Shown here: positions 10,393 through 20,602 of the stretch, piece by piece | How the letters are laid out: every line of letters begins with the position of its first letter | Position numbering within the stretch: position 1 is the first letter of the stretch | Source: Lathyrus oleraceus | Taxonomy: Eukaryota; Streptophyta; Magnoliopsida; Fabales; Fabaceae | Reading direction: 5' to 3' | Assembly: GCF_024323335.1 (NCBI RefSeq) | Contig: NC_066585.1 | Location: 184,861,684-184,925,683 of the forward strand | Length of the DNA stretch: 64,000 nt | Notes under the pieces: model-generated | Told to the model about the DNA's origin: nothing | The model's database searches: none | What the model saw: the letters and a program-made list of their open reading frames with translations, nothing else | Position numbers and translations under genes: made by a program

Positions 10393-11625
10393 ATGCGAGG
10401 AAAAGTAACCGAGGAGCAACTTCAATTCGATCCTGAAATTGAAAGAACACTTCGGAAGCTCAATAGCAAAACACGAAGAAGAAGGAAACTAGCCGAAGAG
10501 AGGAACCGGAGAGAAGAAGCATCTACTTCCGCACTTGTTCCAATCGAAGAAGTGGTTGTAGAAGCTTGTGAAGGAAACATGGCGGAGGATAATCGTACTG
10601 AAATGTCCGCTAATAGTCCAAGAAGGAATGCTCAATTTGCCCGTGGAGGAAGAAATACGGAGATGAAGACCGGAATCCTCCAACTTCTCTATGCAACTCC
10701 ATTCACCGGAATGGATCACGAAGATCCGTATACCCATCTCATCAAATTCTATGAGATTGCGGGTTCTACGGGAATAGACGAGGCGGGTGAAGAGACGTTA
10801 TTCAAGAGGATGTTCCCACACTCATTAGTGGGAAAAGCAAAGGAGTGGTACCTTGATCAAGAATCAAGAGTGATGACGGATTGGAATCTATTAGAAGAAA
10901 AGTTCTTAGAAAGATACTTCCCTCAATCCCGATTCATGGAAGCCAAGACGGCTATAGCTGTATTTACTCAAGGAGGAAACGAATCTCTAAATGAAGCTTG
11001 GGAGAGATTCAAATCAATGTTGAGGAAGTGTAAGGGACATGGTTTTGATGAGCTTACTCAAATCCACATCTTTTTGAATGGTCTCCAATCAACCCATAAG
11101 ACACTTCTGGACGCCACCGCGGGTGGTTCGCTTATATCAAAAACTGCGGAGGAAGCTAAAGTCATTATTGAACGGATGGCCCGTAATGATCATCAAGGTC
11201 AACATGATCGTAGCCCTTCACAACGTAAGCCCGGAGTTTTGGAGTTGAATACCAATGATGCCATCCTTGCACAGAATAAGCTACTCTCTCAGCAAGTGGA
11301 GCTTCTTACTCAACAAATGGCCAAGCTTCCACAGCAAATAAAAGAGATTCAAGGTTTTCAAGTTCAGCATCAAGTCGCATGTTGTGAGTTGTGTCAAGGG
11401 GATCATCCTACTGGTTTTTGTCCTCCACCTCAAGAAGAAGTCAGTTATGTGAACAACCAAAACCAGGGATATCAAAGACAACAGCCTAACAATCAAGGCT
11501 ATCAACCAAGAAACAATCAAGGGTATCAACCGTCAAGGTTCAACAATCAGAATTATCAACAGCAAAGCCCTTACCAACAACCAAACTCTCAAGGTCAGCA
11601 GTCGCAAGAGGAAATTCCAAGCTAG
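10393..11625 (+). CDS. gag: Athila gag protein (410 aa, 3' end out of frame with pol)
   Basis: Structural protein that forms the virus-like particle of the retrotransposon. It has a basic N-terminus (TRRRRKLAEERNRREE), a retrotransposon gag domain at about residues 95-260 (FKRMFPHSLVGKAKEWYL, LEEKFLERYFPQSRF, LNEAWERFKSMLRKC), and a zinc-knuckle-like CELCQGDHPTGFC near 335-347. A long Gln/Asn/Tyr-rich tail follows (NQGYQPRNNQGYQPSRFNN). The start is the first ATG after the leader, at the same place as in the second copy. Compared with the second copy, one G is missing near 11608, so this frame closes at 11623-11625 while the pol frame continues on the other side. In related Athila elements gag and pol form one frame. 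Confidence 0.93.
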   Translation: MRGKVTEEQLQFDPEIERTLRKLNSKTRRRRKLAEERNRREEASTSALVPIEEVVVEACEGNMAEDNRTEMSANSPRRNAQFARGGRNTEMKTGILQLLYATPFTGMDHEDPYTHLIKFYEIAGSTGIDEAGEETLFKRMFPHSLVGKAKEWYLDQESRVMTDWNLLEEKFLERYFPQSRFMEAKTAIAVFTQGGNESLNEAWERFKSMLRKCKGHGFDELTQIHIFLNGLQSTHKTLLDATAGGSLISKTAEEAKVIIERMARNDHQGQHDRSPSQRKPGVLELNTNDAILAQNKLLSQQVELLTQQMAKLPQQIKEIQGFQVQHQVACCELCQGDHPTGFCPPPQEEVSYVNNQNQGYQRQQPNNQGYQPRNNQGYQPSRFNNQNYQQQSPYQQPNSQGQQSQEEIPS

Positions 11626-11645
11626 AAGACACTCTTCAACAATTC

Positions 11646-14600
11646 ATGCAAGCTTCTATGGCAAATCAGAAAAGTAACGAGGCGGCAATAAAAAATCTGG
11701 AAAATCAAGTAGGCCAACTCGCGAAGCAGCTGTCGGAACAAAATGCAGGGCCTTCTTTTTCTGCTAACACTCAACCAAATCCAAAGGAGCATTGCAAAGC
11801 AGTTGTCACAAGGAGCGGTAAAGCGTTGGTAAGTGAAAAAGGTAAAGAAATTGTAGAAGAGAACACCACTGAGGGGATTCTGGAAGAAACAGATATAGTT
11901 GGTGAGAGAAAAAATGATTCTGGAAATGCTCAGTTCGCGCCGCGAACCACCTTCGCGCCGCGAAAAGAGCAGGTTCTGCCCACTGCTGTACAGACTGATT
12001 GTGAGGAGAAAAAAGATGCTGAATCGAAGAAAAAGAAGAAATCTGAGAAGGGAGTGAATGTCATCCCAACTCAACATCTACCCTACCCACATGCTCCATC
12101 AAGGAAAGACAATGCTAGGCACTATGCACGATTCATGGACATTTTCAAGCAACTCCAAATCAACATTCCATTTTCTGATGCACTAGAACAAATGCCACGA
12201 TATGCTAAATTTATGAAAGACATTCTTACCAAGAAAAGGCGACATGTGGAAGATGAGACCATCATTCTTGATGCACGGTGTAGCGCAATCATTCAGAAGA
12301 CTTTACCTCGGAAGGAGTCCGACCCGGGACGGGTTGTTCTACCGGTAACCATTGGAAGCACATACGTTGGGAATGGTTTGATAGATTTGGGCTCTAGTAT
12401 AAATTTAATTCCCCTTTCTATTGTCAAACGATTGGGAAATGTGGAGATTAAATCAACAAGAATGACCTTACAACTAGCAGACAAGTCTACAACCTCACCA
12501 TACGGAATTGCCCAAGACATGCTCGTAAAAGTGGACAAATTTCTATTTCCTGTGGATTTTGTAATAGTAGAGATGGATGAGGACCGCGATGTACCCCTAA
12601 TCCTTGGAAGACCTTTTATGAAGACCGCTCGAATGATGATCGACATAGATGATGGGCTTATGAAGGTTAGAGTGCAAGATGAAGAGGTGACTTTTAACCT
12701 TTTCGAAGCAATGAAACATCCAACTGACAAGCATGATTCTTTTCGAATTGATGCAAGTGAAGAGGAAGTAGTGGAGGTCGTGAATCAAATCCATATTTCT
12801 AACCCTTTGGAAAGATCCCTTATTGGAGCATACAATGTGTTAACTGACAATGAGGAACGAGAGATCGAAGCGATGTTGCGTGAGTTAGAATCTTGTGGTG
12901 AACTGGCCTATCAAGAAGAATTAGTGGAAGATTTGAATGCAAAGAAGGAAACTGAAGAGCAAAAGTTAGAATTGAAGATGCTTCCGTCGCATTTGAAGTA
13001 TGTGTTTCTTGGAGATGAGTGTACCAAACCGGTGATTATAAGCAACACATTGTCCACGCAGGAGGAAGATAAGTTGATTCGAGTTTTGAAAAAGAACCAA
13101 GGTGCGATAGGGTGGGTTTTATCCGATTTGAAGGGTATTAGTCCAGCATATTGCATGCACAAGATAATGATGGAGGAAAACTTCAAACCGGTTGCACAAC
13201 CTCAGAGGCGTTTGAATCCATCAATGAAAGAGGTGGTTCGGAAAGAAGTTGTTAAACTTTTAGAAGCAGGAATGATTTATCCCATATCTGATAGTGCATG
13301 GGTGAGTCCGGTACAAGTGGTCCCCAAGAAAGGTGGAATGACGGTGATTAAAAACGATAAAAACGAGTTGATTCCGACGAGAACAGTGACAGGGTGGAGG
13401 ATGTGCATCGATTATAGAAGGTTGAACCAAGCCACAAGAAAAGATCATTTCCCACTACCTTTCATGGATCAAATGTTGGAGCGGCTCGCCGGCAAAAACT
13501 TCTACTGTTTCTTGGACGGATATTCGGGGTATAATCAAATTTCAGTAAATCCGGCAGACCATGAGAAAACAGCTTTTACATGTCCCTTCGGCATTTTTGC
13601 TTACCGAAGAATGCCTTTTGGATTATGTAACGCACCGGCCACGTTTCAACGGTGTATGCAAGCTATCTTTTCAGACCTGATAGAAGAATGCATCGAGGTG
13701 TTCATGGACGATTTTTCTGTTTATGGATCATCTTTTGAAGTGTGTTTGAAGCATCTTGATGTAGTTATAGAGAGATGCGTGGAGACCAACCTAGTGCTCA
13801 ACTGGGAAAAATGCAATTTTATGGTAACTGAGGGTATAGTGCTTGGTCACAAGATTTCTTCTGAAGGGCTAGAGGTGGACAAGGCCAAGGTGGAAATTAT
13901 TGAAAAGCTGCCACCTCCAACCAACATCAAAGGAATAAGAAGCTTTCTAGGACATGCCGGTTTCTACCGGAGATTCATACAAGACTTCTCAAAGATCGCA
14001 AAGCCACTGAGTAATTTACTCAACAAAGGTACGCCTTTTCTTTTTGATGAGTCATGTCTTAAAGCCTTCTTAGATTTGAAACAAAAGTTGATCACCGCAC
14101 CAATAATCGTAGCACCAAACTGGAATCTTGATTTTGAACTCATGTGTGATGCTAGCGATTATGCAGTGGGTGCGGTGTTAGGACAAAGAAGCGATAAAGT
14201 TTTCCATGCCATACACTATGCTAGTAAGGTGTTGAATGACGCCCAAGTTAATTACGCAACAACTGAAAAAGAATTGCTAGCCATAGTATATGCATTGGAA
14301 AAATTTAGAGCTTATTTGATTGGTTCAAGAGTTGTAATTTACACTGACCATTCTGCAATCAAATATCTGCTTACCAAGCCGGATTCAAAACAAAGGCTTA
14401 TTCGTTGGATCCTTTTATTACAAGAGTTTGATCTAGAGATTAGGGATAAAAAAGGTTCCGAGAACTTGGTAGCAGATCATCTGTCTCGATTGGTCAATGT
14501 AGAAATTACAAACAAAGAAGAAGAGGTGAGAGAAGAATTTCCAGATGAAAAACTCTATGCGATTCAAGTGAGGCCTTGGTTTGCTGATTTTGCTAACTAC

Positions 14601-15863
14601 AAAGCAACTGGTTTAACACCGGAAGACCTCACTTGCAATCAAAGAAGGAAATTCTTAGCTGATGCAAAATATTATGTCTGGGATGATCCTTATCTTTTTA
14701 AAGTGGGGGCAGACAATATTTTGAGAAGGTGTGTAACAATGGAGGAATCAAGAGACATTCTGTGGCACTGTCACAACTCTCCGTATGGAGGTCACTATAG
14801 TGGTTTGAGAACAGCCACTAAAGTACTCCAATCGGGTTTTTATTGGCCATCTTTATTCAAAGATGCGCACGAACATGCGAAGAGTTGTGATGCATGTCAA
14901 CGGAGTGGCGGAATAGGAAAACGGGATGAAATGCCTCTAACCAACATGCTAGAAGTAGAAGTTTTTGACTGTTGGGGTATTGATTTCGTTGGCCCATTCC
15001 CCTCTTCTTTCTCTAATGAGTACATTTTAGTTGCTGTCGATTATGTTTCGAAGTGGGTGGAAGCAAGTGCCTCACCCAAGGCCGATGCCAAAACCGTGAT
15101 CAAATTTTTAAAGAAGAACATATTTTCACGTTTTGGTGTGCCTCGAGTGTTGGTGAGTGATGGAGGCTCACACTTCTGCAATACACCATTAGAAAAAGTT
15201 TTGCAACATTATGGTGTAAAGCATAAAGTGACCACTCCCTACCACCCACAAGCGAACGGTCAAACTGAGGTTTCAAACCGGGAAATCAAACGGATACTTG
15301 AGAAAACAGTTTCGAACTCAAGAAAGGATTGGTCTTTAAAACTTGATGAGGCTTTGTGGGCATATCGCACTGCTTACAAAGCACCTATTGGGCTGACTCC
15401 GTTTCAACTGGTGTATGGGAAGACTTGTCATCTTCCAGTTGAAATGGAACATAGAGCATTATGGGCTCTTAAGTTCTTGAACTTCGATTCCACTCTAGCT
15501 GGAGAGAGAAGGAAAGGTCAACTCCATGAGTTGGAGGAACTAAGGAACAATGCATACCATTCTAATAAGCTGTACAAGGAGAAGACAAAAGCATACCATG
15601 ATGGGAAGGTCCGCCCCAAAGAGTTTCATGTGGGCCAGATGGTATTGCTTTTTAATTCAAGGTTGAAGTTGTTTCCGGGTAAATTGAAGTCTAAATGGTC
15701 TGGACCATTTGTGATCAAGGAAGTACGGAATTATGGAGCCATTGTGATAGAGGATCCAAAGTCGCAAGAAAGCTGGACTGTCAATGGTCAAAGACTGAAA
15801 GTCTATCATAGCGGTGACATAAACCGTGATGTGTGTGTCCTTTCCTTATCTGGATCAAGCTAA
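11646..15863 (+). CDS. pol: Athila pol polyprotein: protease, RT, RNase H, integrase (1405 aa)
   Basis: Domains in order: aspartic protease at about 230-330 (LIDLGSSINLIP, the DxGxS-type active site); reverse transcriptase at about 520-720 with MCIDYRRLN and catalytic VFMDDF near 687-690; RNase H from about 830 (LMCDASDYAVGAVLG, TTEKELLAIVYALEKF, YTDHSAIKYL); integrase zinc finger near 1040-1085 (HCHNS…CDACQR) and DDE core with WGIDFVGPF, LVSDGGSHF and GQTEVSNRE. The C-terminal part ends …VYHSGDINRD. No internal stop is seen, so pol looks able to encode active enzymes. The N-terminal linker carries an in-frame pair of the palindrome TTCGCGCCGCGAA (11934-11964), read as FAPRTTFAPRK. The true beginning lies upstream in the same frame as the gag tail. 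Confidence 0.95.
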   Translation: MQASMANQKSNEAAIKNLENQVGQLAKQLSEQNAGPSFSANTQPNPKEHCKAVVTRSGKALVSEKGKEIVEENTTEGILEETDIVGERKNDSGNAQFAPRTTFAPRKEQVLPTAVQTDCEEKKDAESKKKKKSEKGVNVIPTQHLPYPHAPSRKDNARHYARFMDIFKQLQINIPFSDALEQMPRYAKFMKDILTKKRRHVEDETIILDARCSAIIQKTLPRKESDPGRVVLPVTIGSTYVGNGLIDLGSSINLIPLSIVKRLGNVEIKSTRMTLQLADKSTTSPYGIAQDMLVKVDKFLFPVDFVIVEMDEDRDVPLILGRPFMKTARMMIDIDDGLMKVRVQDEEVTFNLFEAMKHPTDKHDSFRIDASEEEVVEVVNQIHISNPLERSLIGAYNVLTDNEEREIEAMLRELESCGELAYQEELVEDLNAKKETEEQKLELKMLPSHLKYVFLGDECTKPVIISNTLSTQEEDKLIRVLKKNQGAIGWVLSDLKGISPAYCMHKIMMEENFKPVAQPQRRLNPSMKEVVRKEVVKLLEAGMIYPISDSAWVSPVQVVPKKGGMTVIKNDKNELIPTRTVTGWRMCIDYRRLNQATRKDHFPLPFMDQMLERLAGKNFYCFLDGYSGYNQISVNPADHEKTAFTCPFGIFAYRRMPFGLCNAPATFQRCMQAIFSDLIEECIEVFMDDFSVYGSSFEVCLKHLDVVIERCVETNLVLNWEKCNFMVTEGIVLGHKISSEGLEVDKAKVEIIEKLPPPTNIKGIRSFLGHAGFYRRFIQDFSKIAKPLSNLLNKGTPFLFDESCLKAFLDLKQKLITAPIIVAPNWNLDFELMCDASDYAVGAVLGQRSDKVFHAIHYASKVLNDAQVNYATTEKELLAIVYALEKFRAYLIGSRVVIYTDHSAIKYLLTKPDSKQRLIRWILLLQEFDLEIRDKKGSENLVADHLSRLVNVEITNKEEEVREEFPDEKLYAIQVRPWFADFANYKATGLTPEDLTCNQRRKFLADAKYYVWDDPYLFKVGADNILRRCVTMEESRDILWHCHNSPYGGHYSGLRTATKVLQSGFYWPSLFKDAHEHAKSCDACQRSGGIGKRDEMPLTNMLEVEVFDCWGIDFVGPFPSSFSNEYILVAVDYVSKWVEASASPKADAKTVIKFLKKNIFSRFGVPRVLVSDGGSHFCNTPLEKVLQHYGVKHKVTTPYHPQANGQTEVSNREIKRILEKTVSNSRKDWSLKLDEALWAYRTAYKAPIGLTPFQLVYGKTCHLPVEMEHRALWALKFLNFDSTLAGERRKGQLHELEELRNNAYHSNKLYKEKTKAYHDGKVRPKEFHVGQMVLLFNSRLKLFPGKLKSKWSGPFVIKEVRNYGAIVIEDPKSQESWTVNGQRLKVYHSGDINRDVCVLSLSGSS

Positions 15864-16372
15864 TTGAGGTACCGTTGAGCTCCTAACGACGTTAAACAAA
15901 GCGCTGGTTGGGAGGCAACCCAACGTTGTTTGTGTGCAATTTAAATTTCTCTGTTGTGTGATTCTTAGCTTTGATTGAAGTTTTAAAAAATTTTTTTTTT
16001 GAAGTTCTGTTTTTTGCAGTTCGCGCCGCGATCTCCTGTTCGCGCCGCGAACTGAATGAAAAAATTTGAGTGCTTTCTGTTTTTTGCAGTTCGCGCCGCG
16101 ACCCCCTGTTCGCGCCGCGAACTGAATGAAAAAATTTTAATTGGTTCTGTTTTCTGCAGTTCGCGCCGCGACCCCCTGTTCGCGCCGCGAACTTTGCGTG
16201 ACAGAATTCATTTAAATACTGTTTAGGTCAATTCAGTTTCATTTCAAACTTCCTCTTTTCAAACCCTTTTGCCGCGCTTTCATCCCAACCCCCAAATTCC
16301 ACCATTTCTCAACGTTTTTCAGTATTTCACTCTTCCAATCTTCTTCTTTCTGCAAGTGTAGAGATTCTAAAG
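15864..16372 (+). other. Post-pol spacer with three 70-bp repeats carrying paired GC palindromes; leader of ORF3
   Basis: After pol there are three tandem 70-bp units; the landmark TCGCGCCGCG falls at 16021, 16091 and 16161. Each unit carries two copies of the TTCGCGCCGCGA motif about 19 bases apart. A TTTAAATACT box (16210) and a pyrimidine-rich stretch (16236-16350) follow, resembling a plant promoter and 5' UTR. It ends in a splice-donor-like AAAG|GTATGTAAT at 16373. Confidence 0.75.
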
Positions 16373-16710
16373 GTATGTAATCTTCATTTCCTCTTTTCCA
16401 ATCCCTTTTTGGGGTTTTTCAATTTAGGGTTGGTTAGAGATGTATTTTTCTGTGAATGCTGTTTGGAATTGCTATGCTTGTGTGAAATAGAATAGGATTA
16501 GGTTAGGGTTATGCATTTTGACTGTTTGGGTATGTTAAATCCCTCTTTGGTGAAACCCTAGAAAGCAATTGAGGATTTCCTGAAATCGCAGGGTTCGCGC
16601 CGCGAACCTCCCTTCGCGCCGCGAACTGTGAATTCCAGCAGCCATTTTCTTTTTGATTATTGACTAATGCTATAATGTTTGTTTTGTGGTTGTGCTGGTT
16701 TTGATTGCAG
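16373..16710 (+). other. Putative intron directly before ORF3 of the Athila element
   Basis: The donor AAAG|GTATGTAAT (16373) and the acceptor TTTTGATTGCAG (ending 16710) are strong plant splice sites. The ORF3 start codon follows the acceptor with no gap. The decayed minus-strand copy has matching sites (45725-46047; AAAG|GTATGTG and TTTTGTTGCAG before its ATG). The intron therefore appears conserved between copies that otherwise differ a lot. Confidence 0.65.
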
Positions 16711-17913
16711 ATGTCTAAGAGAACTAAGACCACAGCACCTCCTCAGGCCCGTGCGCCCCGAAGGTTCATCAGTGAGGAGCACGAAGCACGCTTTGAGAGT
16801 CTTGTCAAGAGGACTATTCTACCGGAAAGGTTTATCCGCCTGGCTCCAACTGGAGTGTATCACAAAGTGGTTGAGGTTTTCGAGCAAAGAAAATGGATGA
16901 AGTTGTGTGAGCCGGAAGCCGCAATCAACTACGACCTTGTCCGAGAATTCTACGCGAATGCGATGCATCGTGAGGAAGGTACGACCTTCATTCACCAGTC
17001 CAGGGTAAGGGGAAAGATTGTGTCATTTGGAAGGGATGACATCAATTCTTATCTAGGTCATCCCTTAACTCTTGGAGAGGGGGAGAGTTGTGAGTACAAT
17101 ACCATGGTAGCAGCTGACAGATGGAACCTGGAAGCAGTCAATGCCACCCTTTGTCTCAGAGGAAAATCTTTTGAAGTGAATGACCAAGGGCATCCGAAAT
17201 TGTGGAAGAGGGAAAATTTCAATTTGGAAGCTAGAGCTTTGTTGGTGCTACTGTTAACCAATATCAGACCAAGAAGCCACACCACCACAATTCCTATGGA
17301 TGTCGGGTGTCTCTTGTACTGCATCATGATCGGGAAGACGGTGGATGTTGCAGCCCTCATTTCATGCGAGATGAGAAAGATTGTGTTAAGTGGAACAAAT
17401 TTCGGGGGCAAAGCTGGTGTGCTAGCTTATCCAGGACTCATCATGGGATTGTGCCGTAGGGCCAATGTTCACATTCCTGAGGAAGTGCACTACTCGATCA
17501 CCAGTGTGATCAGTGACGCTTATTTGAACAGGTTTCTGCAGAACCCGAATGAGAAGACTGATGCATCTGGTACTTCTTCCTCTCGGTCCCGAGCCAGGTC
17601 CCGTTCTCAACCTCAACCTCAGAGTACCCCAGGTTTTGATCAGATGGCTTTTGCCAACTACTGCTGTGAGAACTTTGAGGCCTCCAGGAGGTCTCAATCA
17701 TTTCTTTTTGATGCCATGCAGCAGCAGTTCCAGAACACGTTTCTGGCACCAGAGGCCCGTACTTTTCCATCGCAAGCTGACTATGCAGCTTATGCTGATT
17801 GGCCTGTGGGCAGGCCAAATTTTATGGGGGGTGCAGGAGGTAGTGCTGACCCAAATGAGGAGATGGAAGATGTTCTTGGAGGTGTAGGTGGTGATGAAGA
17901 GGAAGAGAATTGA
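16711..17913 (+). CDS. Athila third ORF (env-position 'putative plant transposon protein'; 400 aa)
   Basis: This ORF lies after pol, where Athila/Calypso elements carry an extra gene, sometimes called env-like. The protein starts MSKRTKTT and has a conserved globular part (RFESLVKRTILPERFI, INYDLVREFYANAM, FGRDDINSYLGHPL, RSHTTTIPMDVGCLLYCIM, GLCRRANVHIPEE). A Ser/Arg-rich stretch (SSSRSRARSRSQ) and an acidic end (NEEMEDVLGGVGGDEEEEN) follow. I see no signal peptide or convincing transmembrane segment, so an envelope role is not supported by the sequence. It resembles the family labelled 'putative plant transposon protein' in plant annotations. An ATG six bases earlier (16705) lies inside the intron acceptor, so I chose 16711. 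Function is unknown. Confidence 0.85.
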   Translation: MSKRTKTTAPPQARAPRRFISEEHEARFESLVKRTILPERFIRLAPTGVYHKVVEVFEQRKWMKLCEPEAAINYDLVREFYANAMHREEGTTFIHQSRVRGKIVSFGRDDINSYLGHPLTLGEGESCEYNTMVAADRWNLEAVNATLCLRGKSFEVNDQGHPKLWKRENFNLEARALLVLLLTNIRPRSHTTTIPMDVGCLLYCIMIGKTVDVAALISCEMRKIVLSGTNFGGKAGVLAYPGLIMGLCRRANVHIPEEVHYSITSVISDAYLNRFLQNPNEKTDASGTSSSRSRARSRSQPQPQSTPGFDQMAFANYCCENFEASRRSQSFLFDAMQQQFQNTFLAPEARTFPSQADYAAYADWPVGRPNFMGGAGGSADPNEEMEDVLGGVGGDEEEEN

Positions 17914-18854
17914 ATTTGTGGAGTTTTGAAGAGAATTGTTTGTTTGAATTTCGTTTGACTAATTCTGTTTTTGTTTTGGGAATTTTGTAATGTACTTTTT
18001 GGTGGCTCTAGTTCACCGTGACTTTATCTTAGCACTTTAATTTTTCTTTAGTCTTTTTATAATTGCATGAGTACCTTGTGAAATTTAAGTGTGTTTTTAA
18101 TCAAATTGGTTTACCAACAGCTCTAGTTAATTGTTCTTACGCTTAAGTCAAGCCTAAAGCAACCAAGAGTTGTTCGCAAAGAAAGAAGCATAGGATACTT
18201 CGAGTGGTGATGATAAGAATTAGTGTCGGCAATTTCAAGGTACACTTTATCGCTTTCTAGACTTAACATGAGTAGGTTGATGTTGTGTGCAAATTCCATT
18301 TCATAAATTCATTGAAGTATATGTCAGTTTTGAATCAAAATAGGACTTAACCATTTGTGAGGAAACTTTCCATTGTGCACTAAAAAAGCGGGAAACCGAG
18401 CATTATTTTGACTCATTCTTATCATGCTAAATCATGCATCAATCTAATGTTGTGTGAAATTTTTGAAAATGATAGAGGCAATTTTTGTGAGAAAAACCAC
18501 TTGACCAAAAAGCTTAAATCAACGAACCTTGTGAGGAGTAATCCTTAGTTAACCCCCTTTGAGCTTGTTAGGATTCATTTGATTGATCATTGTAAAATCA
18601 ATTGAAAATTGTGGAATAAATGAATCCTAATTTCTTTCGTATCAGTTGAAACCTCAAACCGAGTTGTTTGCAAAAATTTTGCCTTTTGCTTATTCTTAAG
18701 TAGGGAGCATTATTGAATAAATCGGTTGTGGAATCTAAAGTTGGGGAGAGTAAAGTGAAGAGTTGATAGGGAACTTGGAATAGTGAGTTTCTTTGGAAGG
18801 GTAAGAATATGAAAAGAAACAAGAAAAAGAAATCACCCTTGAAACCATAGAGCA

Positions 18855-18891
<37 letters not shown>

Positions 18892-19420
18892 ATATGCTCA
18901 TGGTTGTGTGGATTTGAAAAGAAAAGATAGGAACCAAGGAAAAGGAAATTGGTAGAGTTGAATCTTTGGGAATGCTCCCTTAGGATAGGCAACCTTTTTG
19001 AATTCTCTTAATCATATCCTTTCTTGCAACCTAAGCCAAATTACAACCTTTGAAAGACCTCTTGATTCTCATTTTTCACATGATTTGGTACTTGTTGTGA
19101 TAGCCGCATGATTCGATTTGTTGTTGATTTAACTGCTTGGATGAGTGAAAGTAACCCTTCATGTTATTCATCAACATTGATGTGTGCGTAAGTTTGATTC
19201 AATTTTGACATGTATAGCTTTGAGATACTTGGAATGATTTTTGCACTTTACCATTTCCCTTATTCATGTTTGTCTAGAATTGAGAGAGGTGAATTGAGAA
19301 GAGGCCAAACACTTTTGAACCATTTGAATGTCCTTGATAAATGCTTGTTTAAATCTTTTGTGTCATGATCTTGGTTGTGAGGGTGGAAACTTTTGTTTAG
19401 GGACAAACAAAATGCTAAGT
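17914..19420 (+). other. Long 3' untranslated region of the Athila element
   Basis: No coding frame is visible in about 1.5 kb. It contains a run of about 31 A's (18859-18889). This run is flanked by an inverted repeat of about 14 bp (CCATAGAGCATATAA before, TTATATGCTCATGG after). The corresponding region of the second copy is 43040-44541, reversed. The polypurine tract follows. Confidence 0.8.
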
Positions 19421-19430
19421 TGGGGAGAGT
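19421..19430 (+). other. Polypurine tract of the plus-strand Athila element
   Basis: TGGGGAGAGT lies directly before the 3' LTR start TGTTAGGGACC. The minus-strand copy has the same tract (AAGTTGGGGAGAGT, 43040-43053 reversed) before its own 3' LTR. Confidence 0.85.
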
Positions 19431-20594
19431 TGTTAGGGACCAATTTGTACTACTTTTTATACCTTTTTATTGGTCCCTTTTACCAAGTTTTGATGTAATT
19501 ACACACTTTTATCTTCATTAATTTGTATAAATGCAATTAGGTTTAATTTATTTTGTTTTGAATAGTTATTTCACATTTTTGTTAGTTGTGTAGAATTTTG
19601 GATAAGCAAGACCTTGGTTTCAACATGGCATTTTGGAGGAAGCTTGCCAAACAAGGAAGCTGGGAAAGCTACAGTTCGCGCCGCGAACTCCCTTCGCGCC
19701 GCGAAGGCTGCGAATCCAGCAAGCTGACCAAGGGTCAAATGTGCTGCTGTGCAGAAAAAGTAATTGCCATTTTGATGTCTGCCTGGAAAGTGCTTTTCTG
19801 CTGCTGATGACAATGTCCAAATGGGGAAATGTCAACCTTTTTGGTAGAGACAAAATAGTTTAACCTAGGGTATTGAGACATTATTCCATTGATTCACACA
19901 TTGGTGCTGTAGAGCTTTTGTAATAGAGAAAAACCAGAGTTTTCTTCTAAATCTTTCTGCTTTGTAACAATGGTGATGAGGAGCTAAACTCCCTTTTGTC
20001 AAGATTGGAGGTAGTAGCTATTCTCATCTATCTATGTATTCACTTTGATTTATATATGAGATAAAGATTGTTGATGTATTGGAACTGTTTTTGCTTTACT
20101 TTGAAAACCAGATTTGAGTAGTTGTCGAGAGAGATTACTCGAGTTTAGACATAAAACAGATTTTCAAGTAATGAATAAGTTGTAGAGATAGATTTATTCA
20201 TTACTATTCTTGGATATTGAACATTCAAGGTTACTATATTGATAGTTAGGTGGAGAGATCGTCTAAGGATCAATATAGTAACTATCACGATATCATTTAG
20301 ACATAAATGACTTTGAGAGGATATTTGAACATCATCAATAATCTTGAATCTAATTATGTATCATAGGGAATCATAGATATTTGAAATAGTGAACTCCAAT
20401 CTTGCCAAGCTTTTATATTTGTCTAAAACCACTTAATAGTTTATGTTAAAATTGATTAACAAGATATTTTTCCAAACAAAACAAACCTGTTACTTTCTAA
20501 ACTTAAAACATTTGAATTATCGAACGGCGGTAATATCACCTAATCTCTGTGGATACGATACAAAAATATTTGCCAAAGATATACTCTTTCAACA
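19431..20594 (+). repeat. 3' LTR of the plus-strand Athila element
   Basis: Same 1,164 bp as 9097-10260, offset exactly 10,334, with no difference seen. It is followed by GTATG, the second half of the target duplication, and then ACA, the last bases of the interrupted Tat LTR. Confidence 0.95.
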
Positions 20595-20602
20595 GTATGA
20601 CA

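Larger units (their letters stand above)
9097..20594 (+). mobile_element. Complete Athila-type (Calypso/Cyclops-like) Ty3/gypsy element
   Basis: The element is 11,498 bp with two 1,164-bp LTRs (9097-10260 and 19431-20594) and a 5-bp target duplication GTATG (9092-9096; 20595-20599). It has a tRNA-Asp PBS, gag, pol with PR-RT-RNaseH-INT, a third ORF after pol, and a polypurine tract. The LTRs are the same length and identical wherever I compared them, which means a recent insertion. The only clear lesion is a one-base frame loss at the end of gag. It sits six bases inside the 5' LTR of the minus-strand Tat element. Confidence 0.97.

Noticed and set aside
16711..17913. Third Athila ORF as a true envelope protein
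   Set aside because: No signal peptide, fusion peptide or membrane anchor could be seen. Only its position matches env.
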